From Bradyrhizobium quebecense (GTDB taxonomy: Bacteria; Pseudomonadota; Alphaproteobacteria; Rhizobiales; Xanthobacteraceae), in NCBI RefSeq assembly GCF_013373795.3, contig NZ_CP088022.1:5394001-5458000 (forward strand): a DNA stretch of 64,000 bases, read 5' to 3'. Below are positions 1 through 9,096 of this stretch, one piece after another. The notes under the pieces are model-generated. The model saw only the letters and a list, made by a program, of their open reading frames with translations, had not been told where the DNA came from and did no database searches. A program made the position numbers and the translations under genes. Every line of letters begins with the position of its first letter. The first letter of the stretch is position 1.

Positions 1-240
1 CGGCTTGTCGCCGAACTCGCGGCGCGGCGGACGGTCCTCGCGATCGCCGCGATAGGGCCGCTTTTCGCCATCGCCCTTGCCGGCAAACTTCTTGTCGCCA
101 AAGCCGCGCTTGGCAAATTTCTTGTCCGGTCCGCGGGCGGCGCCGGAGCGGCCCTTGCCACCGCCGGCGCGGCCCTGGCCACCGCCGGGCCGATCACGCC
201 GGCCGCGGGGATCGTTGTTTTTGTCGCTGTCGCGGGGCAT
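1..240 (-). CDS. Probable rRNA pseudouridine synthase, N-terminal arm only (partial)
   Basis: The frame opens with ATG at 240 on the minus strand and runs off the left edge, leaving 80 residues. They form a low-complexity basic arm rich in Gly, Arg, Lys and Asp, with near repeats such as KKFAKRGFGDKKF, and contain no catalytic domain. In Bradyrhizobium a 23S rRNA pseudouridine synthase of the RluB/RsuA family with a long disordered basic N-terminus lies head to head with tadA. The identity is inferred from that neighbourhood and the composition, not from a visible active site. It could instead be another RNA-binding protein with a basic arm, such as a DEAD-box helicase. Confidence 0.55.
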   Translation of the reverse strand, partial: MPRDSDKNNDPRGRRDRPGGGQGRAGGGKGRSGAARGPDKKFAKRGFGDKKFAGKGDGEKRPYRGDREDRPPRREFGDKP

Positions 241-369
241 GAATAATCTCGCTGGACGTTCAATTGGGGTGCAAGGGCAGCCGGGCGTACGCGCCCTGTT
301 GGCAGCGCATTTGACGCAAAACCGGCATCCACTTTTGCTGAAGGCGAAGCTACTAGCAGGTTTCTTCCG

Positions 370-828
370 ATGATACGAGGCATGTCAGCCCCTTCTTTCA
401 TGGATTTGGCGCTGAAAACGGCCGAAAACGCCGGAAAAGCCGGCGAAGTTCCGATCGGATGCGTGATTGTCCGGGGTTACGAGATCATCGCAACCGCCAG
501 CAATCGCACCCTCACCGACCGCGATCCGACCGCCCATGCCGAAGTCCTGGCGATCCGGCAGGCCGCCGAGGCCATCGGCACCGAGCGGCTGGTCGATTGC
601 GACCTCTACGTGACGCTGGAGCCCTGCACCATGTGCGCCGGCGCGATCTCCTTGGCCCGCATCCGCCGGCTGTATTACGGCGCCGCCGACCCCAAGGGCG
701 GCGCGGTCGAGTCAGGCGTGCGGTTCTTCGCGCAGCCGACCTGCCACCACGTCCCGGAGGTCTACGGCGCAGTCGGCGAGACCGAGTCCGCGCGCCTCCT
801 GCGCGAGTTCTTCAGGGAGCGGCGGTGA
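370..828 (+). CDS. tadA: tRNA-specific adenosine deaminase
   Basis: A 152-residue zinc-dependent deaminase of the cytidine/deoxycytidylate deaminase fold. It should convert adenosine-34 to inosine in the tRNA-Arg(ACG) wobble position. The catalytic HAE motif is at residues 56-58 and the second zinc motif PCTMC at 85-89, followed by the family's ARIRRLYYGA stretch. Length is normal for TadA. A second in-frame ATG at 382 (protein starting MSAPSF) is equally compatible with the domain; neither has a strong ribosome site. Divergent from the probable pseudouridine synthase, so both flanking genes act on RNA modification. Confidence 0.93.
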   Translation: MIRGMSAPSFMDLALKTAENAGKAGEVPIGCVIVRGYEIIATASNRTLTDRDPTAHAEVLAIRQAAEAIGTERLVDCDLYVTLEPCTMCAGAISLARIRRLYYGAADPKGGAVESGVRFFAQPTCHHVPEVYGAVGETESARLLREFFRERR

Positions 829-837
829 CGCTCCCTG

Positions 838-1053
838 AAGCGGGATGAAGTTAGGTTGAATCGGTTTGGCCGCGAATGCGGTTCACCTCTCCCCGGCGGG
901 GAGAGGTCGATTTGCGTAGCAAATCGGGTGAGGGGCCGCAGTACTAACGAGAGACCGTGATCCCTCACCCGGCGCTACGCGCCGACCTCTCCCAAGGGAG
1001 AGGTGAACTTCCGCTGCCGCTCCCAGACAAACCTGATCCCATCCCGCTCTAGC
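838..1053. repeat. 216-bp palindromic repeat, family A, copy 1
   Basis: This stretch is repeated as a near-identical reverse complement at 6597-6812, about 95% by eye. It is built from nested hairpins: CACCTCTCCCC/GGGGAGAGGT, GATTTGC/GCAAATC, GGCGC/GCGCC and CCTCTCCC/GGGAGAGG. The outer ends resemble the short element at 48288-48330. No reading frame is convincing. It fills most of the space between tadA and the dehalogenase gene. Confidence 0.9.
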
Positions 1054-1074
1054 CCGGATGAAGCTCCCTCTCAT

Positions 1075-1153
1075 CATTGCGAGCGAAGCGAAGCAATCCA
1101 TGTCTCGGCACGGGGGTCGAGTGGATTGCTTCGTCGCTTCGCTCCTCGCAATG
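1075..1153. repeat. Palindromic repeat, family B, copy 1
   Basis: An imperfect inverted repeat whose arms read CATTGCGAGCGAAGCGAAGC and GCTTCGTCGC...CTCGCAATG, with AAGCAATCCA/TGGATTGCTT inside. The same pattern recurs at 3418-3530 and 31014-31096. It lies directly after the stop of the fluoroacetate dehalogenase gene and could form a hairpin in that transcript. Confidence 0.85.
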
Positions 1154-1157
1154 ACCG

Positions 1158-2060
1158 CTACGCCAGGAAAAACTCCCGCAGCAGCTTCGCCGTCGCGTCC
1201 GGCGCCTCCTCGGGCAGGAAATGCCCCGATGCCACCGGCGCCCCGCTGACATTGGTCGCCCAGTTCTTCCAGGTGTCGAGCGGCGTGGTTGCCGCGCTGG
1301 CAACGCCGGCATCGCCCCACAATGCCAGCATCGGGATCGTGATCTTCCTGCCGGCATCGACGTCGGCCTTGTCGATCTCGTAGTCGGCATAGGCGCCGGC
1401 GCGGTAGTCCTCGCACATCGCATGAATGCGGGCGGGATCGCGGAACGGCGCAAGGTAATGCGCGAGCGCGCGCGGATCGATCGCCTCCAGCGTCTTGGTC
1501 CTGGTCTGGCTCGCCATCTTCTCCTTGAGGAAGAATTCGCCATTGTTGGAGATCAGCGTCTCAGGCAGCGGATAGGGCTGCGCCAGGAACGCCCAGTGGT
1601 AGATCTTCAGCGCCGAAAGCCGATTGAGCTTCTGCCAGTAGTCATAGGTCGGCGCGATATCGAGCACCGCAAGCTTGGACAGCCGGCCGGGATGATCGAG
1701 CGCCAGCCGGTATGAGACGCGGCCACCGCGGTCGTGACCGGCGAGCGCGAAATGCACATGGCCGAGCTGCTCCATCGCCTCGACCATGGTCTTGGCCCAG
1801 ACCCGCTTGGTGTAGGGCGTATGGTCCTTGTCGCTATCAGGCATGTCGGACCAGCCGTAGCCCGGCAGGTCGGCGATGATCAGCGTGAACTTGTCGTCAA
1901 GCTTCGGCGCGACCGTGTGCCACATCACATGCGTCGAGGAAAACCCGTGCAGCAACAGCAGCGGCGGCCCCTTGCCGCCGACGCGGGCGAAGATGCGGCC
2001 CTGCGAGGTGTTGAGCCATTTGGATTCATAGCCGGGAAAAAGATCAGCGAGATCAGGCAT
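1158..2060 (-). CDS. dehH: Fluoroacetate dehalogenase (haloacetate dehalogenase)
   Basis: A 300-residue alpha/beta hydrolase. Counted from the ATG at 2060, the residues fall on the positions known for Rhodopseudomonas palustris fluoroacetate dehalogenase: Asp110 nucleophile in GHDRGGR, Arg111 and Arg114 for the substrate carboxylate, acid Asp134, His155-Trp156 and Tyr219 as halide pocket, and His280 as general base in SGHFLPEE. It should hydrolyse fluoroacetate to glycolate and fluoride in the cytoplasm. The start at 2060 is preferred over an upstream frame because GGAG sits 6 bases before it and the numbering fits. It is divergent from an acyl-CoA dehydrogenase. The symbol follows the family (dehH1-like). 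Activity on other haloacetates is also possible. Confidence 0.9.
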   Translation of the reverse strand: MPDLADLFPGYESKWLNTSQGRIFARVGGKGPPLLLLHGFSSTHVMWHTVAPKLDDKFTLIIADLPGYGWSDMPDSDKDHTPYTKRVWAKTMVEAMEQLGHVHFALAGHDRGGRVSYRLALDHPGRLSKLAVLDIAPTYDYWQKLNRLSALKIYHWAFLAQPYPLPETLISNNGEFFLKEKMASQTRTKTLEAIDPRALAHYLAPFRDPARIHAMCEDYRAGAYADYEIDKADVDAGRKITIPMLALWGDAGVASAATTPLDTWKNWATNVSGAPVASGHFLPEEAPDATAKLLREFFLA

Positions 2061-2181
2061 CGGTGGCTCCTCCCGGTCGCGTGCGCCGTGCTTCAAACTT
2101 TGTTCGGCGTTGCCGCTGGCTCAGGCGAGGTTTATGCCATCCTCAAGCCCAACCAACAACAACACGAAACGAGGAAGTGCC

Positions 2182-3414
2182 ATGTCGATCGATTTCGAGA
2201 TTCCGGCCGAAGCCAAGGCGATCCGCGAGAAGGTCCGCAAATTCGTGCACGACGAGTGCATCCCGGCGGAAAAGGAACTCGACACCAAGCCGCTTGCCGA
2301 GGTGCTGGTGCCGCTGCGGAAGAAGGCCCGCGCGCAGGGCCTGTGGTGCCCCTTCGTGCCGAAGGAGTATGGCGGTATGGGCCTCGGCCCGCTCGCCAAC
2401 GCCCTGGTACAGATGGAGCTCGGCGAGAGCATGCTCGGCGCGCTCTCGATGAACACGCAGGGGCCGGACGACGCCTCGATGATGACGATCCTGGCGCACG
2501 GCACCGAGTATCAGAAGGAGAAATTCCTCAAGCCCCTGCTGAACGGCGAGAAGCGGATCTGCTTCTCGATGACCGAGAAGGCCGCCGGCGCCGACGCCAC
2601 CGGCATGCAGACCACTGCGGTGAAGGACGGCAACGAGAACTACATCCTCAACGGCGAGAAATGGTTCTCGTCGTCGGCGAGCGTCGCCGACCTCGCGCTT
2701 GTCATGGCGAAGACCGATCCGAACGCACCGCGCCACAAGCAGTACTCGACCTTCATCGTCGAACTGCCAAACCCCGGCTACCGCATCAAGCGCAACGTCG
2801 CCAACATGGCGATCGAGGGCCCGCACGATGACGTGATCCACGGCGGCCACTCCGAGATCGAGATCAAGGATCTCAAGGTACCGGCCGACAACCTGCTCGG
2901 CGGCGAAGGCAACGGCTTCAACATGGGCCAGCACCGCCTCGCCTACGGCCGGCTGCGCCACGGCATGCACAACGTCGCCAAGGCGCAGCGCGCGCTCGAC
3001 ATGGCGGCCGCGCACGTCACCAAGCGCTCGACCTTCGGCCAGCTGCTGGCCGACCGCCAGGCGGTGCAGTTCATGCTCGCCGATTGCGCGAGCGAGCTCT
3101 ATATCGGCCGGCTGATGCTGCTGCACATCGCCTACAAGGCGGAGAAGGGCCTCGACATCCGCCAGGAGAACTCGATCGCCAAGATCTTCCACGCCCACAT
3201 GGTGCACAAGGTGATCGACACCGCGATCCAGCTGCACGGCGCACTCGGCTTCAGCCAGGATACGCCGCTGGCGAAATGGTACACGCAGGTGCGCTCGCAG
3301 CGGCTGGTCGACGGTCCCGACGAAGTGCACAAGTGGAAGATCGGCAAGAACGTCATCAAGGCGTTCCGCGAGCACGGCACCACCGCGAGCGCGGCGGGTG
3401 GGGATTTGCTGTAA
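2182..3414 (+). CDS. Acyl-CoA dehydrogenase family protein
   Basis: A 410-residue flavoprotein that should oxidise an acyl-CoA to the enoyl-CoA, passing electrons to electron-transfer flavoprotein. The ATG at 2182 follows GAGGAAGTG. Visible family features are an all-helical N-terminal domain (KVRKFVHDECIPAEKEL), the central FAD-binding beta domain with RICFSMTEKAAGADATG at about residues 125-142 and the substrate-loop WFSSSAS, and a C-terminal helical domain with QLHGALGFSQDTPLAKWY and VRSQRLVDGPDEVH near the end. The long N-terminal region and the DGPDEVH ending resemble the ACAD10/11 and bacterial short/branched acyl group rather than the medium-chain enzymes. Substrate cannot be named from sequence. 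Encoded alone. Confidence 0.88.
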   Translation: MSIDFEIPAEAKAIREKVRKFVHDECIPAEKELDTKPLAEVLVPLRKKARAQGLWCPFVPKEYGGMGLGPLANALVQMELGESMLGALSMNTQGPDDASMMTILAHGTEYQKEKFLKPLLNGEKRICFSMTEKAAGADATGMQTTAVKDGNENYILNGEKWFSSSASVADLALVMAKTDPNAPRHKQYSTFIVELPNPGYRIKRNVANMAIEGPHDDVIHGGHSEIEIKDLKVPADNLLGGEGNGFNMGQHRLAYGRLRHGMHNVAKAQRALDMAAAHVTKRSTFGQLLADRQAVQFMLADCASELYIGRLMLLHIAYKAEKGLDIRQENSIAKIFHAHMVHKVIDTAIQLHGALGFSQDTPLAKWYTQVRSQRLVDGPDEVHKWKIGKNVIKAFREHGTTASAAGGDLL

Positions 3415-3417
3415 GCG

Positions 3418-3530
3418 TCATTGCGAGCGGAGCGAAGCAATCCACTTCTCCACACAGGGATAGATGGATTGCTTCGTCGCTTCAGCGCAAAATTGCTGTG
3501 CAATTTTGTCGCGAGCTCCTCGCAATGACG
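3418..3530. repeat. Palindromic repeat, family B, copy 2 (expanded)
   Basis: Begins four bases after the stop of the acyl-CoA dehydrogenase gene with GTCATTGCGAGCGGAGCGAA and ends CTCGCAATGACG. Compared with the other copies it carries an extra internal hairpin, CAAAATTGC/GCAATTTTG. It separates two convergent genes and could act as a bidirectional transcript end, although there is no clear U-run. Confidence 0.85.
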
Positions 3531-3537
3531 TGGCGAG

Positions 3538-4815
3538 TTAGCCCTTTTCCGCCTCCACCGCCTGCCAAGCGATGTCGCGGCGGCAGAATCCCTCCGGCCA
3601 TTTGATGCGATCGACCGCCTGGTAGGCGCGGTCGCGCGCTTCGGTGACCGTCTTGCCCATCGCGCAGACGTTCAGCACCCTGCCGCCATTGGCAAGGATT
3701 GCGCCATCCTGGGCCACCGTGCCGGCGTGGAAGATCTCGACGCCTTCGACCTTGGCGGCGTCATCGAGACCGTCGATCCGCGTGCCCTTGATGTAGTCGC
3801 CGGGATAGCCCTTGGCCGCCATCACCACCGTCAGCGCCGGGTCCGGGTACCAGCGCAGATCGAAATTCTTCAATTGCCCGTCGCAGGCAGCGAGCAGTGC
3901 CGGCACGATGTCCGACATCATCCGCAGCATCAGCACCTGGCACTCGGGATCGCCGAAGCGGACATTGTATTCGAACAGTTTTGGGCCCTGCGCCGTCAGC
4001 ATCACGCCGGCATAGAGCACGCCCTTGAACGGCGTGCCGCGGCTCTTCATCCCCGCAACCGTCGGCAGGATGATCCGCGCCATGATCTGGTCGTGCACCT
4101 CAGGCGTCACGAACGGCGTCGGCGAATAGGCGCCCATGCCGCCGGTGTTCGGCCCCTTGTCGTGATCGAACACGCGCTTGTGGTCCTGCGCGGACGCCAG
4201 CGGGATCGCGGTCTCACCGTCGCACAGCGCGAAGAAGCTGATCTCGCGGCCCAACAAGAACTCCTCGATCACGACCTCGGCGCCGGCCGAGCCGAATGCG
4301 CCCTCGAACATCATCGCAACAGCGGCTTCCGCCTCGAGCAAGGTCTGCGCCACCACGACGCCCTTGCCGGCGGCGAGCCCGTCGGCCTTGACCACGATCG
4401 GTGCGCCCTGGGCGCGGACATAGGCCACCGCGTCTTTCGCATTGTCGAAGCGGCGATAGGCGCCGGTCGGAATGTTGAACTCGCTGCAGAGGTCCTTCGT
4501 AAAGCCCTTGGAGCCCTCGAGCTGAGCGGCCTGCTTGCTCGGCCCGAACGCCTTGATGCCTGCGGCGGCGAGATCATCGACGATGCCGGCGGCGAGCGGC
4601 GTCTCCGGACCGACCACCACCAGATCGACCGTATTGCGCCGGCAGAACTCGATCACCGCGGCATGGTCGGCGACATCGAGCGCAACGCATTCGGCCTCGC
4701 GCGCGATCCCGGCATTGCCCGGCGCGCACCAGAGTTTGGTCACCAGCGGAGATGCGGCGATCTTCCACGCCAGCGCATGTTCGCGGCCGCCGGAACCGAG
4801 CAGGAGGATGTTCAT
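3538..4815 (-). CDS. purD: Phosphoribosylamine-glycine ligase (GAR synthetase)
   Basis: A 425-residue ATP-grasp enzyme for the second step of de novo purine synthesis, joining glycine to 5-phosphoribosylamine with ATP. The N-terminal [17 protein letters not shown] nucleotide-fold motif, GPETPLAAG near residue 73, the ATP-grasp lid [14 protein letters not shown] around 142-155, and [16 protein letters not shown] and [17 protein letters not shown] motif (here [13 protein letters not shown]) in the catalytic half are all present. Length matches the family. It is convergent with the acyl-CoA dehydrogenase gene and divergent from xseA, so it has its own promoter in the 165-base gap. Confidence 0.97.
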   Translation of the reverse strand: MNILLLGSGGREHALAWKIAASPLVTKLWCAPGNAGIAREAECVALDVADHAAVIEFCRRNTVDLVVVGPETPLAAGIVDDLAAAGIKAFGPSKQAAQLEGSKGFTKDLCSEFNIPTGAYRRFDNAKDAVAYVRAQGAPIVVKADGLAAGKGVVVAQTLLEAEAAVAMMFEGAFGSAGAEVVIEEFLLGREISFFALCDGETAIPLASAQDHKRVFDHDKGPNTGGMGAYSPTPFVTPEVHDQIMARIILPTVAGMKSRGTPFKGVLYAGVMLTAQGPKLFEYNVRFGDPECQVLMLRMMSDIVPALLAACDGQLKNFDLRWYPDPALTVVMAAKGYPGDYIKGTRIDGLDDAAKVEGVEIFHAGTVAQDGAILANGGRVLNVCAMGKTVTEARDRAYQAVDRIKWPEGFCRRDIAWQAVEAEKG

Positions 4816-4980
4816 CTGTGTCGCCGATTAGAGGGGTTGTAACGCCGTTTCGTCCGGTTTAGCACGCTCCCGGACCGCAGCAACCAGCGGTTCGATCAGA
4901 TGTGGATATGTGATTCGACGCTTGAAACGAGGCGTCCGGACCTTGCACACGGGGTCGAAAACCCCGATTCTATAGGCCAG

Positions 4981-6600
4981 ATGACCGCTGCTCCGAATCT
5001 CGTCAACGCGCCCGAATTCACCGTCTCGGAACTCTCCTCCGCCCTGAAGCGGACGGTGGAGGACCGCTTCGGCCATGTCCGCGTCCGCGGCGAGATCTCC
5101 GGCTTCCGCGGCCCGCACTCCTCCGGCCACTGCTATTTCGCCCTGAAGGACGAGAGCGCCAAGATCGAGGCGGTGATCTGGAAGTTTGCCCACGCAAGGA
5201 TGCGCTTCAAGCCGCAGGAAGGGCTCGAGGTCATCGCCACCGGCAAGCTGACCACCTATCCGAACTCCTCGAAGTACCAGATCGTCATCGACTCGCTGGA
5301 GCCGGCCGGCGTCGGCGCGCTGATGGCGCTGATGGAGGAGCGCAAGAAGAAGCTGGCGGCCGAGGGGCTGTTCGACGAGGCCCGCAAGCAGCTCTTGCCC
5401 TGGCTGCCCGAGGTGATCGGCGTCGTCACCTCGCCGACCGGCGCCGTGATCCGCGACATCCTGCATCGCCTCGAGGATCGCTTTCCCCGCCGGGTGCTGG
5501 TCTGGCCGGTCAAGGTGCAGGGCGACGGCTCGGCCGAGCAGGTCGCGGCCGCGATCCGCGGCTTCAACGCGCTGCCGGAGGGCGGCAGGATCCCGCGGCC
5601 CGATCTGTTGATCGTCGCGCGCGGCGGCGGCTCGCTCGAGGACCTGTGGTCGTTCAACGAGGAGATCGTGGTCCGCGCCGCGGCCGAGAGCCATATCCCG
5701 CTGATCTCGGCGGTGGGCCACGAGACCGACATCACGCTGATCGACTTCGTCGCCGACAAGCGCGCGCCGACGCCGACGGCGGCCGCCGAAATGGCGGTGC
5801 CGGTGCGCAGCGAGCTGTTCGTCGAGGTCACAGCGCTCGCCCGCCGCACCATGGTGTGCTGGCAGCGCGGCCAGGAGGCGCGCCGCAACGAGCTGCGTGC
5901 CGCGGCGCGCGCGCTGCCGGCGGCGAACGAACTGCTGGCAATCCCGCGGCAGCGGCTCGATCATCTCGCAGCCGGGCTGCCGCGCGGACTGAAGGCCAAT
6001 ACGCACGCGCATTTCCGCCGCTTTGCCGCGTCGAGCTCGCGCCTCACCATCGGCGTGCTGCGCGGCCAGATCGCGCATGCGCGGCAGCGGCTGACCGTCT
6101 CGGGCGAACGCATCACGCTGTCGGCGCGCTCGCTGCTGCATCGCCGGCGCGAACGCTTCAGCGGGCTCGAGATCCGGCTCAAGGCCTCGAAGCTCGCCAA
6201 CGCGAAGGCCCAGCGCAACGCGATCGCGCGCGATCTCGAGCGCACCCACCGCCTCGCCGAGCGCGCCCGCCGCGCGCTGCTGACCACGCTGCAGCGGCTC
6301 GAGGCGCGTGTCGCCCATCGCAGCCAGCTGCTGTCGGCGTTGTCCTATCGCGGCGTGCTGGCGCGCGGCTTTGCGCTGGTGCGTGATGCGCAGGGACACG
6401 CGATCCATTCGGCCGCGGCGGTCGGCCCGAACGCCGGCCTGTCGATCGAGTTCGCCGACGGCCGCGTCGCTGCCACGACGGATGCCGATCAGCCCGCGGC
6501 GACGGCGTCGCCTGAGAGCCAGCCGAAGCCTCAGCGTGAGGCGAAACCGGCGGCGCCGAAGCGTGTCACCAAGCCGGTCGATCAGGGCAGCCTGTTCTAG
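4981..6600 (+). CDS. xseA: Exodeoxyribonuclease VII large subunit
   Basis: A 539-residue protein with an N-terminal OB-fold ([28 protein letters not shown], given here only as its span at residues 14-41), the central catalytic domain with [18 protein letters not shown], the [15 protein letters not shown] motif and [28 protein letters not shown], and a long helical region. With XseB it degrades single-stranded DNA to small fragments. The start at 4981 (MTAAPNL) is chosen because the domain begins at once and upstream sequence has no family resemblance. It is longer than the E. coli subunit owing to an Ala/Pro-rich C-terminal tail, usual in Rhizobiales. No xseB is in the window. The TAG stop lies inside the edge of a family A repeat. 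Confidence 0.96.
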   Translation: MTAAPNLVNAPEFTVSELSSALKRTVEDRFGHVRVRGEISGFRGPHSSGHCYFALKDESAKIEAVIWKFAHARMRFKPQEGLEVIATGKLTTYPNSSKYQIVIDSLEPAGVGALMALMEERKKKLAAEGLFDEARKQLLPWLPEVIGVVTSPTGAVIRDILHRLEDRFPRRVLVWPVKVQGDGSAEQVAAAIRGFNALPEGGRIPRPDLLIVARGGGSLEDLWSFNEEIVVRAAAESHIPLISAVGHETDITLIDFVADKRAPTPTAAAEMAVPVRSELFVEVTALARRTMVCWQRGQEARRNELRAAARALPAANELLAIPRQRLDHLAAGLPRGLKANTHAHFRRFAASSSRLTIGVLRGQIAHARQRLTVSGERITLSARSLLHRRRERFSGLEIRLKASKLANAKAQRNAIARDLERTHRLAERARRALLTTLQRLEARVAHRSQLLSALSYRGVLARGFALVRDAQGHAIHSAAAVGPNAGLSIEFADGRVAATTDADQPAATASPESQPKPQREAKPAAPKRVTKPVDQGSLF

Positions 6601-6812
6601 AGCGGAATGGGATCAGGTTTGTCTGGAGCGGCAGCGGAAGTTTACCTCTCCCTTGGGAGAGGTCGGCGCGTAGCGCCGGGTGAGGGATCACGGTCTCTCG
6701 TTAGAACTGCGACCCCTCACCCGATTTGCTGCGCAAATCGACCTCTCCCGCCGGGGAGAGGTGAACCGCGTTCGTGGCCAAACCGATTCAACTTAACTTC
6801 ATCCCGCTTTAG
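6597..6812. repeat. 216-bp palindromic repeat, family A, copy 2 (inverted)
   Basis: Reverse-complement partner of 838-1053 with only scattered differences and the same length. It fills the convergent gap between xseA and the hydrolase gene completely. Its left edge CTAG contains the xseA stop TAG and its right edge CTTTAG contains the TAA stop of the minus-strand hydrolase gene. Confidence 0.92.
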
Positions 6813-7645
6813 CGCGACAGCCACTCGGCGACTTGCTTCTGCGCGTCCTTGCGCGCGCTCGCATCGGTGCCGACATGACCGGGTTCCGTGATGTCGACAT
6901 CGGACGAGGCCGCGACCGCGTGCAGCGGCAGGTTGGCGCGGTCGAAATCGTGATAGGCCTCGGGATAGACCACGATCCGCGCCAGCGCGCTGCGGCCGCG
7001 CGCGCCGTCGACCATCTGGTGGCAGGCCGACGATGACGTCACATCGTCGCGCGCGCCGATCAGGACCAGCGTCGGCACCCGCGCGCTCCAGCCAAGGCCC
7101 GACGACGTGCGGCAATCCGGATAGAACGCGACCGCCGAGCGGAAGTCCGGCTCGACATTGCGCGACCACATCTGCGGCCGCACCGCCCAGAGCAAGGCGG
7201 CCGCGCCGTTGCCCCAGCCGATCAGGCTGATGCGGCTCTTCGCCACCCATTTCTGCTGCACCAGCCATTGCCGCGCGGCGTTGATGTCGGCGACGCGCGC
7301 ACGGCGGGTCTGGACCTGATGCTCCTTGATGCGGCACTGGGGTCCGAGCTCGCGCGAGCCGTAGCTGTCGGGCAGCAGCACTGCATGGCCTGATGTGAGC
7401 AGTTGCTCGGCCCAGTCGCGATAGCGCGGTGCTACCTGCTCGGAACGGCCGGCAAGACCGCCGCAGCCATGCAGCGCGATGACCGTCGGGAACGGGCCAT
7501 CGCCGTCGGGCCGGTAGAGCTGCGCGTGCAGCGTCACATTGCCTTCGGGAATTTCGACCTGATGCGGGGCCGGAAGCGGCGCCGCCGCCACCGCGGCCGG
7601 CACGGCAAGCATGGCGAGGCATATGAAAACTGACTTGAGGCGCAT
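6809..7645 (-). CDS. Secreted dienelactone-hydrolase-like protein lacking the nucleophile
   Basis: A 278-residue alpha/beta hydrolase with a signal peptide (MRLKSVFICLAMLAVPAAVAA). The start at 7645 is chosen because it gives this export signal. The fold is clear: ALHGCGG oxyanion loop, PDSYGSRE, ISLIGWGNGAAAL at the nucleophile elbow, LIGARDD with the acid residue and EAYHDFD with the base histidine. The elbow reads G-W-G-N-G, so glycine stands where serine or cysteine is needed. The paralogue at 56964 has GFSQG there. Hence it is probably not a classical hydrolase; a binding role or altered chemistry is possible. The codon is GGC, one change from AGC for serine. Confidence 0.85.
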   Translation of the reverse strand: MRLKSVFICLAMLAVPAAVAAAPLPAPHQVEIPEGNVTLHAQLYRPDGDGPFPTVIALHGCGGLAGRSEQVAPRYRDWAEQLLTSGHAVLLPDSYGSRELGPQCRIKEHQVQTRRARVADINAARQWLVQQKWVAKSRISLIGWGNGAAALLWAVRPQMWSRNVEPDFRSAVAFYPDCRTSSGLGWSARVPTLVLIGARDDVTSSSACHQMVDGARGRSALARIVVYPEAYHDFDRANLPLHAVAASSDVDITEPGHVGTDASARKDAQKQVAEWLSR

Positions 7646-7831
7646 CCGATCCGGCCGGCTCGTTATGGCGCCGCAAACACAGCGGACCACAGCTGCAACG
7701 CTACCATGCGCGTCTGCCGCCAAATCATCACAAGTCGGTGGTTTAACGGGCGGACATGACCCCCTATCTGTGGTAGATGGCTTCATGAACATCCAGGTGG
7801 CCTCATCAGAGGCAAGGCGGAGAGTTCAAAC

Positions 7832-8059
7832 GTGCTGAACAAGTTCGGTCCCTCGGGCCATGGCGAAGCGCAGGTGCAATATCTCGACGGCGATTTCCGC
7901 GTGATCTCGCCCGGCACCTTTGTGCGTTGTGTCATCACCGACGTCCGGATTCCACTCGACGAGCTGAAGTACTGGAGCGTCGACCTGCAGGAGGCCTACG
8001 CCACCCCGACCGCCGTGCTGCAGCGCCACCATCCCGGCGTGCTCAAGCCGCAGGCCTGA
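7832..8059 (+). CDS. DUF2093 domain-containing protein
   Basis: A 75-residue cytoplasmic protein starting with GTG at 7832, preceded by GGAG at suitable distance. The family signature is complete: VQYLDGDFRVISPGTFVRC, then IPLDELKYWSVDLQEAYATP. DUF2093 is a small single-domain family common in Rhizobiales and has no assigned function. One Cys is present and there is no membrane segment. It converges on lpxK, with 14 bases between the two stops, an arrangement I believe is common in the group. Confidence 0.9.
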   Translation: MLNKFGPSGHGEAQVQYLDGDFRVISPGTFVRCVITDVRIPLDELKYWSVDLQEAYATPTAVLQRHHPGVLKPQA

Positions 8060-8073
8060 GCTCAACTCCAGGC

Positions 8074-9096
8074 TCATGTGCGCAGCCTCCTGTCCCGCGC
8101 CTTGAACAGCTGATCGGTCACCAGGCGCCGCAGCGCGGCAGCATCCTCGAATTGCAGCGTCACCGCGAACGGCACGATCGCCTGTGCCCAGGCCGGCATC
8201 CCGGCCGGACCACGCAAGCGCGCCAGATCCTTTTCTGTCGTCACCAGCGTCAGGGCGTCGCTTCGCCCGTCGGCGACGAGCTGTTCGATTTCATCCTTCG
8301 TGAAGGCATGATGATCGGGGAAGGCTCTGTTGCGCGCGACGTCGACGCCGCTTGCGCGCAGCGTGTTGAAGAAGCGCGCGGGATCGCCGATGCCGGCGAA
8401 GGCGAGTACGCGCTGACCGCGCAATGCGCTCCATGAGGCCTCATCGGGCCTCAGATGCGCCGGCAATATCGGCTTGCCACGGGACGCGAGATCGGCCGCA
8501 ATCGTTTTCGCTGCACTCCCCTCGCCGACCACGATCAGCGCGTCGGTGCGTTCTAGCTGCGGCGACAGCGGCGCGCGCAACGGTCCGGCCGGAATGACGC
8601 GGCCATTGCCGACGCCGCGCGTGCCGTCGATCACGATCAGGCAGGTGTCCTTGAGCACGGATGGATTCTGGAAGCCGTCGTCCATCAGGATCACGCTCGC
8701 GTCCTGCGCGCGCGCCAGCGCCAGGCCCGCGGCACGGTCGCGCGAGACCACGACCGGCAGGGTCGCCGCCATCATCAGCGGCTCGTCGCCGACATCGGCC
8801 GCCGTGTGGCGGTCACGATCGACCTTGACCGGCCCGGCAAGCCTGCCGCCATAGCCGCGGCTGAGCACCACCGGCCGCTCGTCGAGCTCGCGCAGCAGTT
8901 TTGCCAGCGCCAGCACGGTCGGCGTCTTGCCGGCGCCGCCGACATGGTAATTGCCGACGCAGATCACGGGAATGCCGGCATCGACGCCGGAGCCCTGCAT
9001 CCGCCGCGCGGCCACCGCGCCGTAGAGCGCGGCAAGCGGTCTCAACAATTGCGATGTCCAAGACGATGGCCGGTGCCAGAAGGCCGGCTCACGCAT
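8074..9096 (-). CDS. lpxK: Tetraacyldisaccharide 4'-kinase
   Basis: A 340-residue inner-membrane kinase that phosphorylates the 4' position of the lipid A disaccharide. It starts MREPAFWHRPSSWTSQLLRPLAALYG, an amphipathic membrane-anchoring N-terminus, followed by the P-loop GNYHVGGAGKTPTVLALAK near residues 48-66, then VLSRGYGG and ILMDDGFQN (Walker B-like) motifs typical of LpxK. Its ATG lies 8 bases inside the 3' end of waaA, so the two are translationally coupled. Last gene of the minus-strand envelope block. Confidence 0.96.
   Translation of the reverse strand: MREPAFWHRPSSWTSQLLRPLAALYGAVAARRMQGSGVDAGIPVICVGNYHVGGAGKTPTVLALAKLLRELDERPVVLSRGYGGRLAGPVKVDRDRHTAADVGDEPLMMAATLPVVVSRDRAAGLALARAQDASVILMDDGFQNPSVLKDTCLIVIDGTRGVGNGRVIPAGPLRAPLSPQLERTDALIVVGEGSAAKTIAADLASRGKPILPAHLRPDEASWSALRGQRVLAFAGIGDPARFFNTLRASGVDVARNRAFPDHHAFTKDEIEQLVADGRSDALTLVTTEKDLARLRGPAGMPAWAQAIVPFAVTLQFEDAAALRRLVTDQLFKARDRRLRT

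Noticed and set aside
838..1053. Family A repeat as an insertion sequence
   Set aside because: It encodes no transposase and has no obvious target-site duplication. It is a palindromic repeat, perhaps mobilised in trans.
4828..6408. A 526-residue frame opposite xseA
   Set aside because: Its His/Arg/Gln-rich composition is that of an antisense shadow in GC-rich DNA, and xseA is certain.
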